Source of the DNA: Shimia sp022448905
GTDB lineage: Bacteria; Pseudomonadota; Alphaproteobacteria; Rhodobacterales; Rhodobacteraceae
Reading direction: 5' to 3'
NCBI RefSeq assembly: GCF_047126315.1
Contig: NZ_CP138953.1
Coordinates: forward strand, 868,001-932,000
DNA: 64,000 nucleotides
Part shown: one piece after another, positions 33,864 to 42,319 of the stretch
Layout: every line of letters starts with the position of its first letter
Numbering within the stretch: the stretch's first letter is position 1
Notes under the pieces: model-generated
The model's input: only the letters and a program-made list of their open reading frames with translations
The model's database searches: none
Told to the model about the DNA's origin: nothing
Made by a program: the position numbers and the translations under genes

Positions 33864-34450
33864 GCGCGCAGCATCTGTGTGGCGCGGCGGGCGCGTTGTA
33901 GCGCGGTGACGTGGGCAAGAATGGCAAACCCGGCAAGGCCCCAGAGGATGGCGGTGTCGCCGAGCACGCCTGCGATCAGCAGCATGGCGCAGAGGTAGAT
34001 CACGCGCTCCATCCGCTCAAAGAAGTCGGGCCAGTCGGTGTTGGACACGGGCATTTCGATGGCGGTGCGGGCTTTGGCGTAGGAGGTGATGATCGAGCCT
34101 GAGAAACAGGCCAGCGCCAGCGGCCAGGCGTCATGAATATGCGCCAGCGTGGCGAGCACGGCGAGCTCTTGGTAGCGGTCGACCATGGCGTCAAAATAGC
34201 CGCCGGCTTTGGTGGACATGTTGCGACGGCGGGCGACCGCCCCGTCCAGCGCGTCAAACACAAAGGCCACGATCAGGGTTGCGCCGTACAGCGCGGGCGA
34301 TTGGTGCCAGAGATAGGCCAGCGAAACGAGGAGGATCAGCACCAGACCGATGAAGGTAACCTGATTGGGTGTCAGGCGGGCTTTGACCAAGGGGGTGGCC
34401 ATGGCCTCCCACAGCGGGTCGATGGTGGATTTCATCAGGCCATCAATCAT
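33839..34450 (-). CDS. CDP-alcohol phosphotransferase, candidate phosphatidylinositol-phosphate synthase
   Basis: A 203-residue integral membrane enzyme. The family signature D-x2-DG-x2-AR-x8-G-x3-D-x3-D is complete: D66, D69, G70, A73, R74, G83, D87 and D91. These enzymes join a CDP-lipid with an alcohol or alcohol phosphate. Since the same strand carries myo-inositol-phosphate synthase and a CdsA-like gene, phosphatidylinositol-phosphate (or an inositol-phosphoceramide-like lipid) is the inferred product; glycerol phosphate cannot be excluded. It lies 11 bases after the FGGY kinase gene. Hydrophobic segments fill most of the rest of the protein. Confidence 0.85.
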   Translation of the reverse strand: MIDGLMKSTIDPLWEAMATPLVKARLTPNQVTFIGLVLILLVSLAYLWHQSPALYGATLIVAFVFDALDGAVARRRNMSTKAGGYFDAMVDRYQELAVLATLAHIHDAWPLALACFSGSIITSYAKARTAIEMPVSNTDWPDFFERMERVIYLCAMLLIAGVLGDTAILWGLAGFAILAHVTALQRARRATQMLRAQDASSDE

Positions 34451-34461
34451 GGCGGTGTCCT

Positions 34462-35988
34462 TCAGGTGTAGCTGCGGATCGCGAGGCGGCGGATTTTGGC
34501 GAGTTGTTCGGCGCGGGCGGCGAGTTGGGCGGTGCGTGTTGGGTTAGGCGTGTAACTGGCGGAGGTGCGGGTTTTGAGCGTGGCGGCGGCATCGCACACA
34601 CTACCTGCCCAGCCCATCAGTGGCGCGGCCAATGTGGCGGTGCCAAGCATACCGGCGTGACGGGCGGAGCAGACGCGGATGTCGCGGTTGAGCGCGTCGG
34701 CCAGCGTTTGGGCAAAGACCGGGTCAGAGGCGACGCCACCGACAATGGAGAGCGGGCCGAGGGTTTGGGCGCCTTTCTCGCGGGCGACTTTGGACATGGC
34801 CCAGCGGAGATTGAGCGCAACGCCTTCGATGGTGGCGCGGCGCAGGGCATTTTTGTCGTGGTGCAGGCTCAGGCCGTGGAAGGTGCCGCGCAGGGCGGAG
34901 TTGTCCACCGGCACCCGTTCGCCCGCGAGCCAGGGCAGAAAGAACGGGTCATCATCTTGGGGTGTGCCGATGGCGGCAAAGCGGGTGTCTTTGGCGCCGT
35001 TGCCGGTGAGTTGGCAGACCCAATCAAGCGCGGACCCGGCGTTTTCCTGGCTGGCGATCAGCAGGGGGCGGTAGCCGAGGCCGGAGGTGATGGTGGCGTA
35101 GGAATGCGCCACAGACAGGCGGCGGGTGGGGAAGAACCCTGCGATCCAGGCGGAGGTGGCCACCGAGATGTGCAGCGCGCCGTCGTTCACTTCGCCGGAA
35201 CCCAATGCGGAGGCCATTACATCAGACGTGCCCCCCAAGACTTTGACCGTGGCGTCGAGGCCAAGCTCGGCGGCAGCCTGGGGCGTGAGGGTGCCCACGA
35301 TGGTGTCGGCTTGGGTGATCGGGGCCAGTTTGGCGCGCTCGATGCCGGTGAAGGCGCAAAGCGCATCGGACCAGCCTTCGCGGCCGGTGCGGCTGTCCAT
35401 GACCCAGCTGAGATTGGCGCTTTCGGGGCTGGTGGTCATCTCGCCGGTGGCGCGGTGCACCAGCCAGTCTTTCACATCCACCATCCAGCGGGTCTTGGCG
35501 TAGATTTCCGGTTCCTGCCGCATCACCCAGAGCATCTTTGCGGTGGGGTCCATGCCGTTTTTGGCGGGCGCGCCATTGGCCAGGCGTAGCCACTTGAGCA
35601 GGCGTGGGAGGTTATAGCCATGCACCTCCGGAAAGCCGCCGGTGAGTTTTTTGCCCAAAGGGGCGGCGCGTTTGTCGAGCCATGTCAGGCAAGGCCGCAG
35701 GGGCGTGCCATTGGCGTCGCAACAGACCAGCCCGCAGAGTTGCGAGGAAAACACCAGTGCGGCGGCGCGTTTGGACAGGTCCGGCACCTCTTGGCGAAGG
35801 GTGGCCAGCGCATGGGCCAATGCGCCCCACCAATCGTCGGGGGATTGTTCGGCGATGCCGCCGGTTTTCAGAACCAACGGATAGCTCTCGGTGACGCGGG
35901 CCAAAACAGAGAGGCTGCTGTCCACCACGCCGACCTTCACGCCGGAGGTGCCAAAGTCGGCTGATATGACCAAATCGCCCTTTGTCAC
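34462..35988 (-). CDS. FGGY-family carbohydrate kinase
   Basis: A 508-residue kinase of the xylulose/glycerol kinase family. The N-terminal phosphate loop is DFGTSGVKVGVVD (~9-21), the sugar-site region is FSSQLCGLV and CLTWLDKRA, and the C-terminal half has GGTSDVMASALGSGEV, PFFLPWLAGERVPVDNSALRG and SIVGGVASDPVFAQTLADAL (the adenosine motif GG...P...Q..AD). Start: a GTG at 35988 with GAGG eight bases upstream is preferred to the GTG at 35997, which touches the GAGG. In a lipid cluster its alcohol substrate might be a polyol head-group precursor; unknown. Confidence 0.88.
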   Translation of the reverse strand: MTKGDLVISADFGTSGVKVGVVDSSLSVLARVTESYPLVLKTGGIAEQSPDDWWGALAHALATLRQEVPDLSKRAAALVFSSQLCGLVCCDANGTPLRPCLTWLDKRAAPLGKKLTGGFPEVHGYNLPRLLKWLRLANGAPAKNGMDPTAKMLWVMRQEPEIYAKTRWMVDVKDWLVHRATGEMTTSPESANLSWVMDSRTGREGWSDALCAFTGIERAKLAPITQADTIVGTLTPQAAAELGLDATVKVLGGTSDVMASALGSGEVNDGALHISVATSAWIAGFFPTRRLSVAHSYATITSGLGYRPLLIASQENAGSALDWVCQLTGNGAKDTRFAAIGTPQDDDPFFLPWLAGERVPVDNSALRGTFHGLSLHHDKNALRRATIEGVALNLRWAMSKVAREKGAQTLGPLSIVGGVASDPVFAQTLADALNRDIRVCSARHAGMLGTATLAAPLMGWAGSVCDAAATLKTRTSASYTPNPTRTAQLAARAEQLAKIRRLAIRSYT

Positions 35989-36013
35989 GCGGCGCACCTC
36001 AAAAAACGTCGTC

Positions 36014-36036
36014 CTAAAAAAGCGCCTGTCACAGGC
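36014..36036 (-). terminator. Weak terminator-like hairpin between the glycosyltransferase and FGGY kinase genes
   Basis: On the minus strand GCCTG (36036-36032), TGA loop and CAGGC (36028-36024) are followed by GCTTTTTT. It lies in the 106-bp gap after the GT4 gene and may end the main lipid operon, making the kinase and phosphotransferase genes a second unit. Confidence 0.4.
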
Positions 36037-36094
36037 AAAAATCTTGAGTCAGGTGTGGCATGCGGTCGGCAAGTTTGGCAAGGGCCGGAACGCC

Positions 36095-37213
36095 TTAGGT
36101 CGGGGCGGCCAAGGCCTGTGCGTATAATTTCACGTATTCGGGGCCTACGGTGGCAACGTCAAATTCCATGGCGTGTTTGCTCGCCCATTTGCTCAATCGG
36201 GCTCGATTGTCGGGATCATTTGCCAGGTTGATCAGCGTTTGCGCCAGAGCGGCGGCGTCTCCGGGCGGCACCAGCAGGTCCGCACCTATTCCGGTCATCA
36301 CGGTGGCAAAGCCCTCGTTGGCGGCGGCGACTGGCAGGGTGCCTGCGGCCATGGCCTCGATCAGCACAAGGCCAAAGCTCTCGCCATGCAAGGCAGGAGC
36401 GGCGAAGACATCAGCAGAGGCAATGAGGGCGCGGGCTTCGGCATCACTGGGCGGCGGTTTGAAGGTGATGTTCGGCAAGTTGGCCGCTTGCAGGCGCAGG
36501 GCGGGTTCCTCTTCGCCTGCGCCTGCGATGATCAATTCAGCGTTGGGGACGGCTGTGGTCACGGTGTGCCAAGCGTCGAGCAGAACAGACACACCTTTGC
36601 GGGCTTCCAAACGCCCCATGTAGACCACGCGGAAGGCTTTGGATGGCTTTGCAGACTCTCCTGCGGCGCGCCAGTCTGACAGGTCGATGCTGGGCGGCAA
36701 GATGACGGGCACAGGATTGGCACCGGCGGCCTCCCATTGGCGAAACGGCGCCATGGACGGCACGACTACGCGGCTGATGCTACGGTTGAAGTAGTGGCCC
36801 ACGCGGCGCAGAGCGGCGGACATGGGGTCGAACCCCGCGCCTTCCGGCAGGGTGGCGTGGAAGGTGGCGATGCTGGGCAGCTTGAGGGCGCGCCACATCT
36901 GCCACGGCAAAAGCGGGGTCCATGGCGTGTGCATGTGGATGACCTCCGCGCCCCAGTCACGCAGCTCTGACACGGCGGTTTTGATGTCTTGGCGCGTGGC
37001 GCGACTGACCTCGAAACTGGTGCCATGGATCGACCACGGTCGGGCGCTGCCAACCGTCATCAGGCCCTCTTCTTTGTGCGCCGGATTACCCGGCGGCGCG
37101 ACGATGCGCACCTCATGGCCTTGGGTACGGCACCAAGCGGCGAGGTCACGGATGTTGCTTTGCACCCCGCCGGGGCGGTCCATGGCGTAGGGCGTCAGCT
37201 GCACAATCTTCAT
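36095..37213 (-). CDS. GT4 glycosyltransferase, PimA-like
   Basis: A 372-residue GT-B enzyme. The N-terminal domain opens MKIVQLTPYAMDRPGGVQ, with the GGVQ loop typical of PimA-type enzymes, followed by VIHMHTPWTPLLPW and FHATLPEG; the C-terminal domain has VYMGRLEARKGVSVLLDAW and the EX7E motif ESFGLVLIEAMAAGT. PimA mannosylates phosphatidylinositol, and this gene overlaps (ATGA) the LptG-like gene of a cluster containing inositol-phosphate synthase, so an inositol lipid or ceramide is the expected acceptor. The sugar donor is unknown. Confidence 0.87.
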   Translation of the reverse strand: MKIVQLTPYAMDRPGGVQSNIRDLAAWCRTQGHEVRIVAPPGNPAHKEEGLMTVGSARPWSIHGTSFEVSRATRQDIKTAVSELRDWGAEVIHMHTPWTPLLPWQMWRALKLPSIATFHATLPEGAGFDPMSAALRRVGHYFNRSISRVVVPSMAPFRQWEAAGANPVPVILPPSIDLSDWRAAGESAKPSKAFRVVYMGRLEARKGVSVLLDAWHTVTTAVPNAELIIAGAGEEEPALRLQAANLPNITFKPPPSDAEARALIASADVFAAPALHGESFGLVLIEAMAAGTLPVAAANEGFATVMTGIGADLLVPPGDAAALAQTLINLANDPDNRARLSKWASKHAMEFDVATVGPEYVKLYAQALAAPT

Positions 37214-38358
37214 GGCAGGCTCCGTGTGGTGCGGCGCAGGTGTGGCAGGTAACCAGCTTGATACAGTTGCAGGAGCGTGGCGAGGCCAAGCGCAAAGAAC
37301 GCGGGCAGGGTGGCGGCCAGCATGGGTGGCACAACGCCATGGATGCCAAGCGCCCAGAAGACTTTCACGGACACCACAGCGAGGTAGCCTACCGTGGCGA
37401 GCGCCAGCAGTTTGAACGGCGACAAGCGGCGGCCTTGGGTGCCGAGGCTTGCGAGGCTGACACCCAAGAAGGCAAAGATGCTGGGCAAGAAGATCGCAAC
37501 CTTGCGCACGGCGAGTGCGGTGCCTGCGTCTGTGGCCGTGGGGGTGGCCTCAGACGTGTCGGTGGCGGCAATGATGCGGGCGACGTCGTTGGGCAGGTAG
37601 TAGCCGTCGATGCCGTACCAGCGCAGCTTTTCAGCGGAGATATTCAGCGCGAGGTCGAGTTTGGGCTCTATCTCTGGTGACTTTTTGGTGGTGTCCCAAA
37701 TGGTCACGTCTTTGAGGGTCCAGACATTTAACAGGCCGCGTGGGGTGACGGTGTTTGCGTGCAAAACGTGGGTGAGCGCTGGCTGATCGATGCCGTAAAA
37801 CAGCATCAGGTTGCTGAGCTGGGCCTCCGGGCCACGGGTGACAGTGGCGCGCAAGGCGCGGGTGTCGGTGAGCACCCATTGCGTGCCCACGTCGGTGTCG
37901 TAATAGCGGTTGCCATAGTCGCCGAGATTGGCCGCGACTTGAGCCTCTACCGCAGTGGGGCGCAGCCAGTTTTCACCGGCCATTTGCACGGTGCCCAGCA
38001 ATAGGCCAGAGATCAGCAGGGCCGTGAGGCGCAGGCTTGGACTGGCACCCGCGGCGGCCAGCACCACATCATCCAGCCGTTGATGGCGCAACAGGGTCAC
38101 CACAAAGCCGCCCGCGACGCAGGCCATTGTCAGCAGGCGGGTCACGATGTCGGTGCTGCGGTAGCCAATGTAAGGCAACAGCACCTGCCACAGCGGGCTG
38201 TCCGTGGCCTCCGCACGAGCGCGGACGGTGTCGAGCCATTTGGCCAGATCAATGGTCAGGGCCACAACCAGCAGGATGAACATCATGAAGCCAATGGCGG
38301 CGAGATCGCCGCGCACCATGGCGCGCACGGCCAAGCCTGTGTGACGGCGCCAGCTCAT
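37210..38358 (-). CDS. LptG-like permease (YjgP/YjgQ family), paralogue in the lipid cluster
   Basis: A 382-residue protein with hydrophobic segments at residues ~12-38, ~65-90, ~100-125 and three near the C-terminus (from ~290), separated by a soluble beta-rich domain, the LptF/LptG plan. In LPS export these permeases form LptB2FG and push the lipid onto the periplasmic bridge. This gene overlaps both neighbours by ATGA (stop with the GT4 start, start with the LptF-like stop). Start 38358; an upstream frame extension to 38559 runs antisense within lptF and is not credible. Confidence 0.85.
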   Translation of the reverse strand: MSWRRHTGLAVRAMVRGDLAAIGFMMFILLVVALTIDLAKWLDTVRARAEATDSPLWQVLLPYIGYRSTDIVTRLLTMACVAGGFVVTLLRHQRLDDVVLAAAGASPSLRLTALLISGLLLGTVQMAGENWLRPTAVEAQVAANLGDYGNRYYDTDVGTQWVLTDTRALRATVTRGPEAQLSNLMLFYGIDQPALTHVLHANTVTPRGLLNVWTLKDVTIWDTTKKSPEIEPKLDLALNISAEKLRWYGIDGYYLPNDVARIIAATDTSEATPTATDAGTALAVRKVAIFLPSIFAFLGVSLASLGTQGRRLSPFKLLALATVGYLAVVSVKVFWALGIHGVVPPMLAATLPAFFALGLATLLQLYQAGYLPHLRRTTRSLP

Positions 38359-39503
38359 GTGCGGCCTCGTTGCGGGGTCATCAGCGCTTCGCCGCGCCAG
38401 AGCAGGTAGGTGAGCGGAGGGCCGAGGTAAAAGGCCAGTGCAAGCAGCAAGAGAACTGGTGTTGGGAATGTGGCGGACCATTCCGCCAGCAGGGCGCGGC
38501 TGGCCACATCGACGGACATCATCAGCAGCGCGACCAAGGGCAGGGCGGCATGACGCCAAGGACCCGCGCCCCCGATCAGCAAGGCGGCCAAGGCCAGCAG
38601 CCCTGCCATGGGCACCATCAGCGCGCGAGTGACAAGGCGGGTGAGTTGGGCGGGTTGATTGGCGTTCAGATCCAGCAGTTGCTCCGCGGCGGTGCGGGTG
38701 GTGTCCGGTGTGGGCAGGGCGTCCGCCATTTGAAAGGCAAAGCTGGCTTGGGCGGTCTTAAACCGGTTGAGCGGTTTGGGTTGTCCACTTGGGTAGGGCG
38801 CTTCGAGCACAGAAAGTGATTGGAGCGTGATGGTGTGGGTATCGGCCGGGGCTGGGTCGGTGACCTGCCAGTCCTGCGATTGCGCCACCCGCCAGTTGCC
38901 GTTTTGATTTGGCTGAAACACAAACAGCTGGCCGCGAGACTGGGCTGCGTCCTGCGGTGGGGTGGCAATGAAAGTGGTGTCGCGGATGGTTTGCAGGGTG
39001 GTGTGATCGGTGCTGGTGTTGATGCGGGACAGCACGTGGTCTTTTTGCAGCGCGGCGAGGGCGAGGCGTTCGCCGTATTTGGCCATCGGCAGCACCAGCC
39101 CGGCGTTGAGAAAGCTGAGCAACCCGCCGCAGGTGCCCAGCAGCAGCACAAAGGCGATCACGCGGCCCCAGTGGATGCCCGCGGTGGCGAGGATCACCAG
39201 CTCGCCGCGATTGCGGGCGTCCTGCGTGGCAAAATAGGTGGCGATCAGCAGGCTGATGGCGAGGGCGAGGTCGAGGATCTCGGGTGTCTTGAAGCTGAGC
39301 AAATGCAGCACGTCGCGTGCGGTGCCTTCGTAGCGTAGGGCATGCTCCATCAGAGTGGTGAAGCTTTCGGCGAGGAATATGGCTTCGATCACCAAAAGAA
39401 GCAGCAACAGCCGCAAGATCAACGGCTTGCCCAGCACGCGCACAATTGGCAGCCGGGGCAGGGGCAGCACAAATTTGCGTGTGTGAGGGCGGTGTTGTCT
39501 CAT
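38355..39503 (-). CDS. LptF-like permease (YjgP/YjgQ family), paralogue in the lipid cluster
   Basis: A 382-residue partner of the downstream LptG-like protein. Hydrophobic segments are near residues 25-48, 75-95 (LDLALAISLLIATYFA), 108-130 (VIAFVLLLGTCGGLLSFL) and three in the C-terminal third (ALMVPMAGLLALAALLIGG, ALPLVALLMMSVDVA, VLLLLALAFYLGPPLTYLL), with a periplasmic beta domain in between. RNRGELVILATAGIHW corresponds to the conserved coupling-helix region (R..ELVALRAAG). No aminopeptidase or lptD gene, the usual neighbours of the LPS-dedicated pair, is present here. Confidence 0.85.
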   Translation of the reverse strand: MRQHRPHTRKFVLPLPRLPIVRVLGKPLILRLLLLLLVIEAIFLAESFTTLMEHALRYEGTARDVLHLLSFKTPEILDLALAISLLIATYFATQDARNRGELVILATAGIHWGRVIAFVLLLGTCGGLLSFLNAGLVLPMAKYGERLALAALQKDHVLSRINTSTDHTTLQTIRDTTFIATPPQDAAQSRGQLFVFQPNQNGNWRVAQSQDWQVTDPAPADTHTITLQSLSVLEAPYPSGQPKPLNRFKTAQASFAFQMADALPTPDTTRTAAEQLLDLNANQPAQLTRLVTRALMVPMAGLLALAALLIGGAGPWRHAALPLVALLMMSVDVASRALLAEWSATFPTPVLLLLALAFYLGPPLTYLLWRGEALMTPQRGRT

Positions 39504-39543
39504 GGGGTGAGTGTCTCTGCCAAGGCGGGGGCTGGCAAGGGTC

Positions 39544-40413
39544 TCACCACAGTTGCGTGACTGTGTGCAGGGCGGTGATGCCCGCGCCGGCGGCGATCCA
39601 GCTGTCGAGACTGTCCAAAAGGCCGCCCTGACGGGGCAGGACTTGCGGGAAGTCTTTCACGCCTGCGATGCGTTTGTGGCGCGAGGCGGCGAGGTCGCCG
39701 ACCACTGCGAGGACACCGACAAGCAGCGCGGTGAGGGCGGCGGGCAAGAGTGGCAGGTCGAGGAAGGCGGCGGTGATCAGGGAGAGGGTCAGCAGGGCGA
39801 AGCCGCCGCCGAGCAGGCCTTCAACGGTTTTGTTGGGGCTGAGAGTGGGGAAGGCTTTGGTGCGGCCCCACATGGCGCCGAAGAACAGCGCAAAGCTGTC
39901 GAAGATTTCCACCATCAGGTAGGTGGCGAGCAGGAGTGCGGCAAGGGCTGGGTCGGCTGTGCCTGAGGCCAGCAGGCAGGCGGGCAGGATTGGGAAGACC
40001 AGCGTGGACGCGATGGCTTTGCGCCGTCCGATGATCAGCCGGGCGAGGGCAATGAAAAACAGGCCCAAAGCGGCCAAGCCACCCCATTCAAACACCATGG
40101 CGGCACAGGCCAATGCGGCTGCTGCGAGGCCGAGCAGGAAGGCGGTTTGTTTTGAGGGCAGGCGCACAAAGACAACTTCGTAGCTGATGCGCGCCACGAT
40201 TGCGGGAAGGGCGATGAATAGCGCGGTATCTCCAAGCCAAAACAGCGCCGTCAGCACAGCAATCAAGGCAACGGCGGTGCCGAGCGTTTTGCCAAACTCA
40301 ATCGCGTCTTTGCGGCGGGCGGGGATCATTGCGAGTACGGCAATGATGCCAAAACCAAAGGCGTAGATGGCGACAATTGCGGTGGTAACCTGGGGTAACG
40401 TGAGGGTGGTCAT
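39544..40413 (-). CDS. CdsA-like phosphatidate cytidylyltransferase homologue with altered signature
   Basis: A 289-residue polytopic membrane protein. Family landmarks are SPNKTVEGLLGG (192-203) and the C-terminal signature SRHKRIAGVKDFPQVLPRQGGLLDSLDS, given here as residues 244-271 in two parts: SRHKRIAGVKDF (SxxKRxxxxKDF, intact) and LPRQGGLLDSLDS, where CdsA normally has PGHGGxLDRxDS. The DTGAY-like motif is also changed (EIFDSFALFFGA). The two metal-site aspartates D267 and D270 remain. The ATG overlaps the reductase stop. It may make CDP-diacylglycerol, or a CDP-lipid of different structure for the phosphotransferase in the same cluster. Confidence 0.82.
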   Translation of the reverse strand: MTTLTLPQVTTAIVAIYAFGFGIIAVLAMIPARRKDAIEFGKTLGTAVALIAVLTALFWLGDTALFIALPAIVARISYEVVFVRLPSKQTAFLLGLAAAALACAAMVFEWGGLAALGLFFIALARLIIGRRKAIASTLVFPILPACLLASGTADPALAALLLATYLMVEIFDSFALFFGAMWGRTKAFPTLSPNKTVEGLLGGGFALLTLSLITAAFLDLPLLPAALTALLVGVLAVVGDLAASRHKRIAGVKDFPQVLPRQGGLLDSLDSWIAAGAGITALHTVTQLW

Positions 40414-41207
40414 TTGGCCTCGTGTTTGCGGATGATCCGCCTCTGATGCCAGCGCAGGATGGGCGAAATCAGGCTGCTGAGACCGTTCAGCAGCAGCATT
40501 TGCGGCCCCGGTGTGACCACCGGTTTGCCCTCTTCCATGCCTTTGATCAGGCGGCCAGCCACATCCACCGGCTGCCACAATCCGCCACCTTCGGTGATTT
40601 CTTGCGTGGCGCTAGGCTTGGTGCGTTTTTCCGCCTCAAGCTGGGGCGTGTCGGTGTCCGGTGGGTAGATCAGCGTCACCGAGATGTTGGTGTTTTCTAA
40701 CTCCAGATGTAGGATTTCCGCCAATCCGCGCAGGGCAAATTTGGAGGGCGCATAGGCACCATAGCCGTAGATGCCAAAGAAAGCCGCACCGGAGGCGATC
40801 AGGCCAAAGCGCCCGCCGCCCGAGGCTGCCATGGGCCCACGCAAGGTCTCGATGAAGGTGAGCGTGCCAAAATAGTTCACGTCCATATGGCGCTGATGCT
40901 GTTCAAAGCTTTGCTCGCGGAACAGGCCCGGCTCGGCGATGCCCGCACTGGCAATGGCCATGTCCGGTGGGCCAATTTTGCGCACTGCCGCTTTTAGCGC
41001 TTCGACAAAGCTTGCGCGGTTGGCCACATCTACGGCGAAGACTTCAACTTCGATGTCCGGGGCCGCCTCCAGCAGCGCGTCTCGGGCGGCCAGAAGTTTG
41101 GCAGCGTCGCGCGCAAACAGCGCGAGGCTGTAGCCTTTGATCGCCAGCTCCCAAGCGGCGGCAAAGCCAATGCCGCTAGAGCCGCCGGTTATGAAGGCCG
41201 CGGGCAT
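40410..41207 (-). CDS. Short-chain dehydrogenase resembling 3-ketodihydrosphingosine reductase (KDSR/Tsc10)
   Basis: A 265-residue NAD(P)H oxidoreductase. Cofactor loop TGGSSGIG (7-14), ASAGIAEPG at ~86-94, active-site Ser139 region (GLIASGAAFFG), Tyr152 and Lys156 (YAPSK). Directly after the active site comes LIYPPDTDTPQLEAEKRTKP (179-198), which strikingly matches the PPDTDTPG..EE...KP signature of eukaryotic 3-ketosphinganine reductases, followed by the TxxITExxGL-like segment those enzymes also share. It probably reduces 3-ketosphinganine made by the SPT-like enzyme encoded upstream. It overlaps both neighbours by one to four bases. Confidence 0.88.
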   Translation of the reverse strand: MPAAFITGGSSGIGFAAAWELAIKGYSLALFARDAAKLLAARDALLEAAPDIEVEVFAVDVANRASFVEALKAAVRKIGPPDMAIASAGIAEPGLFREQSFEQHQRHMDVNYFGTLTFIETLRGPMAASGGGRFGLIASGAAFFGIYGYGAYAPSKFALRGLAEILHLELENTNISVTLIYPPDTDTPQLEAEKRTKPSATQEITEGGGLWQPVDVAGRLIKGMEEGKPVVTPGPQMLLLNGLSSLISPILRWHQRRIIRKHEAK

Positions 41208-42319
41208 CAGGCCTCGTCGTTCACAAAGCGCAGAACCACGTCATGCGCGTCGGTGTCTTCGATCTGTTCCGGCGGGTGTTTGAACAGGAAGGCAGAGGCC
41301 TCGGAAATGGGGCCCGCCAAACCGCGATCCTTTGCGATGCGCGCCAAACGGATGGCCACCAGCGCTTCGGCGGCGGCGTTGGGGCTGTCTTCCACGTCCA
41401 GACGCACTTCGATGTTGGTACGCGCGCCGCCGAACAGGCGGCCTTCCAGACGCACATAAGCCACTTTGCGGTCCTTGAGCCACGGCACATAATCGGACGG
41501 GCCGATGCGAATGTCGTTTTCGTCCAGCCGCTGCTCCATGGCGGATTGCACCGCCTCGGTCTTGCTTTCGCGTTTGTTGGTCAGGCGGGCGTTTTCGCTC
41601 ATGTTGAGGAAGTCGGTGTTGCCGCCCACGTTGAGTTGATAGGTGCGGTCGATCTCCACGCCGCGCATTTCCGCCAGATTGGCGAGGGTGCGGTGCAGGA
41701 TGGTGGCGCCCATCTGTGCTTTGAAATCATCGCCAAGGATCGGGAGACCTGCGGCGCGGAATTTTTCGGCCCAAACCGGATGGGAGGCGATGAACACGGG
41801 GATGCCGTTGACCACCGCCACGCCTGCGGCCAGCGCGCATTCGACGTAGAACTCCACCGCCTGTTGGGAGCCAACCGGCAGGAAGATGATCATGACGTCC
41901 GCGTTGAATTCTTTAAGCTTGGCGACGATCTCGTCTTTGCTTAGCGCGGGCGCGTCCGACAGGCGGAAGCTGCGGTCTGCGGGATTGGCCAGCATATGCG
42001 CCGCCACACCATCCAGATCGGGGCCGCGCAGCACGGGGGCAGTTTGATCCGCCAGATCGGTGTGGAATTGTTCAGTGCAGTTGGGTGCGGCAAAGGCGGC
42101 TTCGCCCAGGGTTTTGCCGACCTTACGGCTGTCGACGTCAAACCCGGCCACCAGCTCCACGTCTCCCGGGGTGTACCCCGCCAGCTCCGGAAAACTGACC
42201 CCCACGGCCTGATCACCTAAGGCCCGGCAGTAGGACACCCCCTGGATCAGCGAGCTGGCGCAATTGCCAACGCCAACAATGACGGTGCGGATGGGGGAGG
42301 AAGCTGAGGCGTGGGTCAT
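41207..42319 (-). CDS. ino1: myo-Inositol-3-phosphate synthase
   Basis: A 370-residue NAD-dependent enzyme that cyclises glucose 6-phosphate to inositol 3-phosphate. N-terminal VIVGVGNCASSLIQGV is the GxGNcaSSLiqG dinucleotide motif of the shorter archaeal/actinobacterial type; VMIIFLPVGSQQAVEFYVECAL, NGIPVFIASHP, LPILGDDFKAQMGATILHR and LNVGGNTDFLNM are the conserved active-site segments, including the lysines of GDDFKAQ and KRESK. The ATG overlaps the stop of the DUF4833-like gene. It supplies head-group inositol for the lipid cluster. Confidence 0.93.
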   Translation of the reverse strand: MTHASASSPIRTVIVGVGNCASSLIQGVSYCRALGDQAVGVSFPELAGYTPGDVELVAGFDVDSRKVGKTLGEAAFAAPNCTEQFHTDLADQTAPVLRGPDLDGVAAHMLANPADRSFRLSDAPALSKDEIVAKLKEFNADVMIIFLPVGSQQAVEFYVECALAAGVAVVNGIPVFIASHPVWAEKFRAAGLPILGDDFKAQMGATILHRTLANLAEMRGVEIDRTYQLNVGGNTDFLNMSENARLTNKRESKTEAVQSAMEQRLDENDIRIGPSDYVPWLKDRKVAYVRLEGRLFGGARTNIEVRLDVEDSPNAAAEALVAIRLARIAKDRGLAGPISEASAFLFKHPPEQIEDTDAHDVVLRFVNDEA

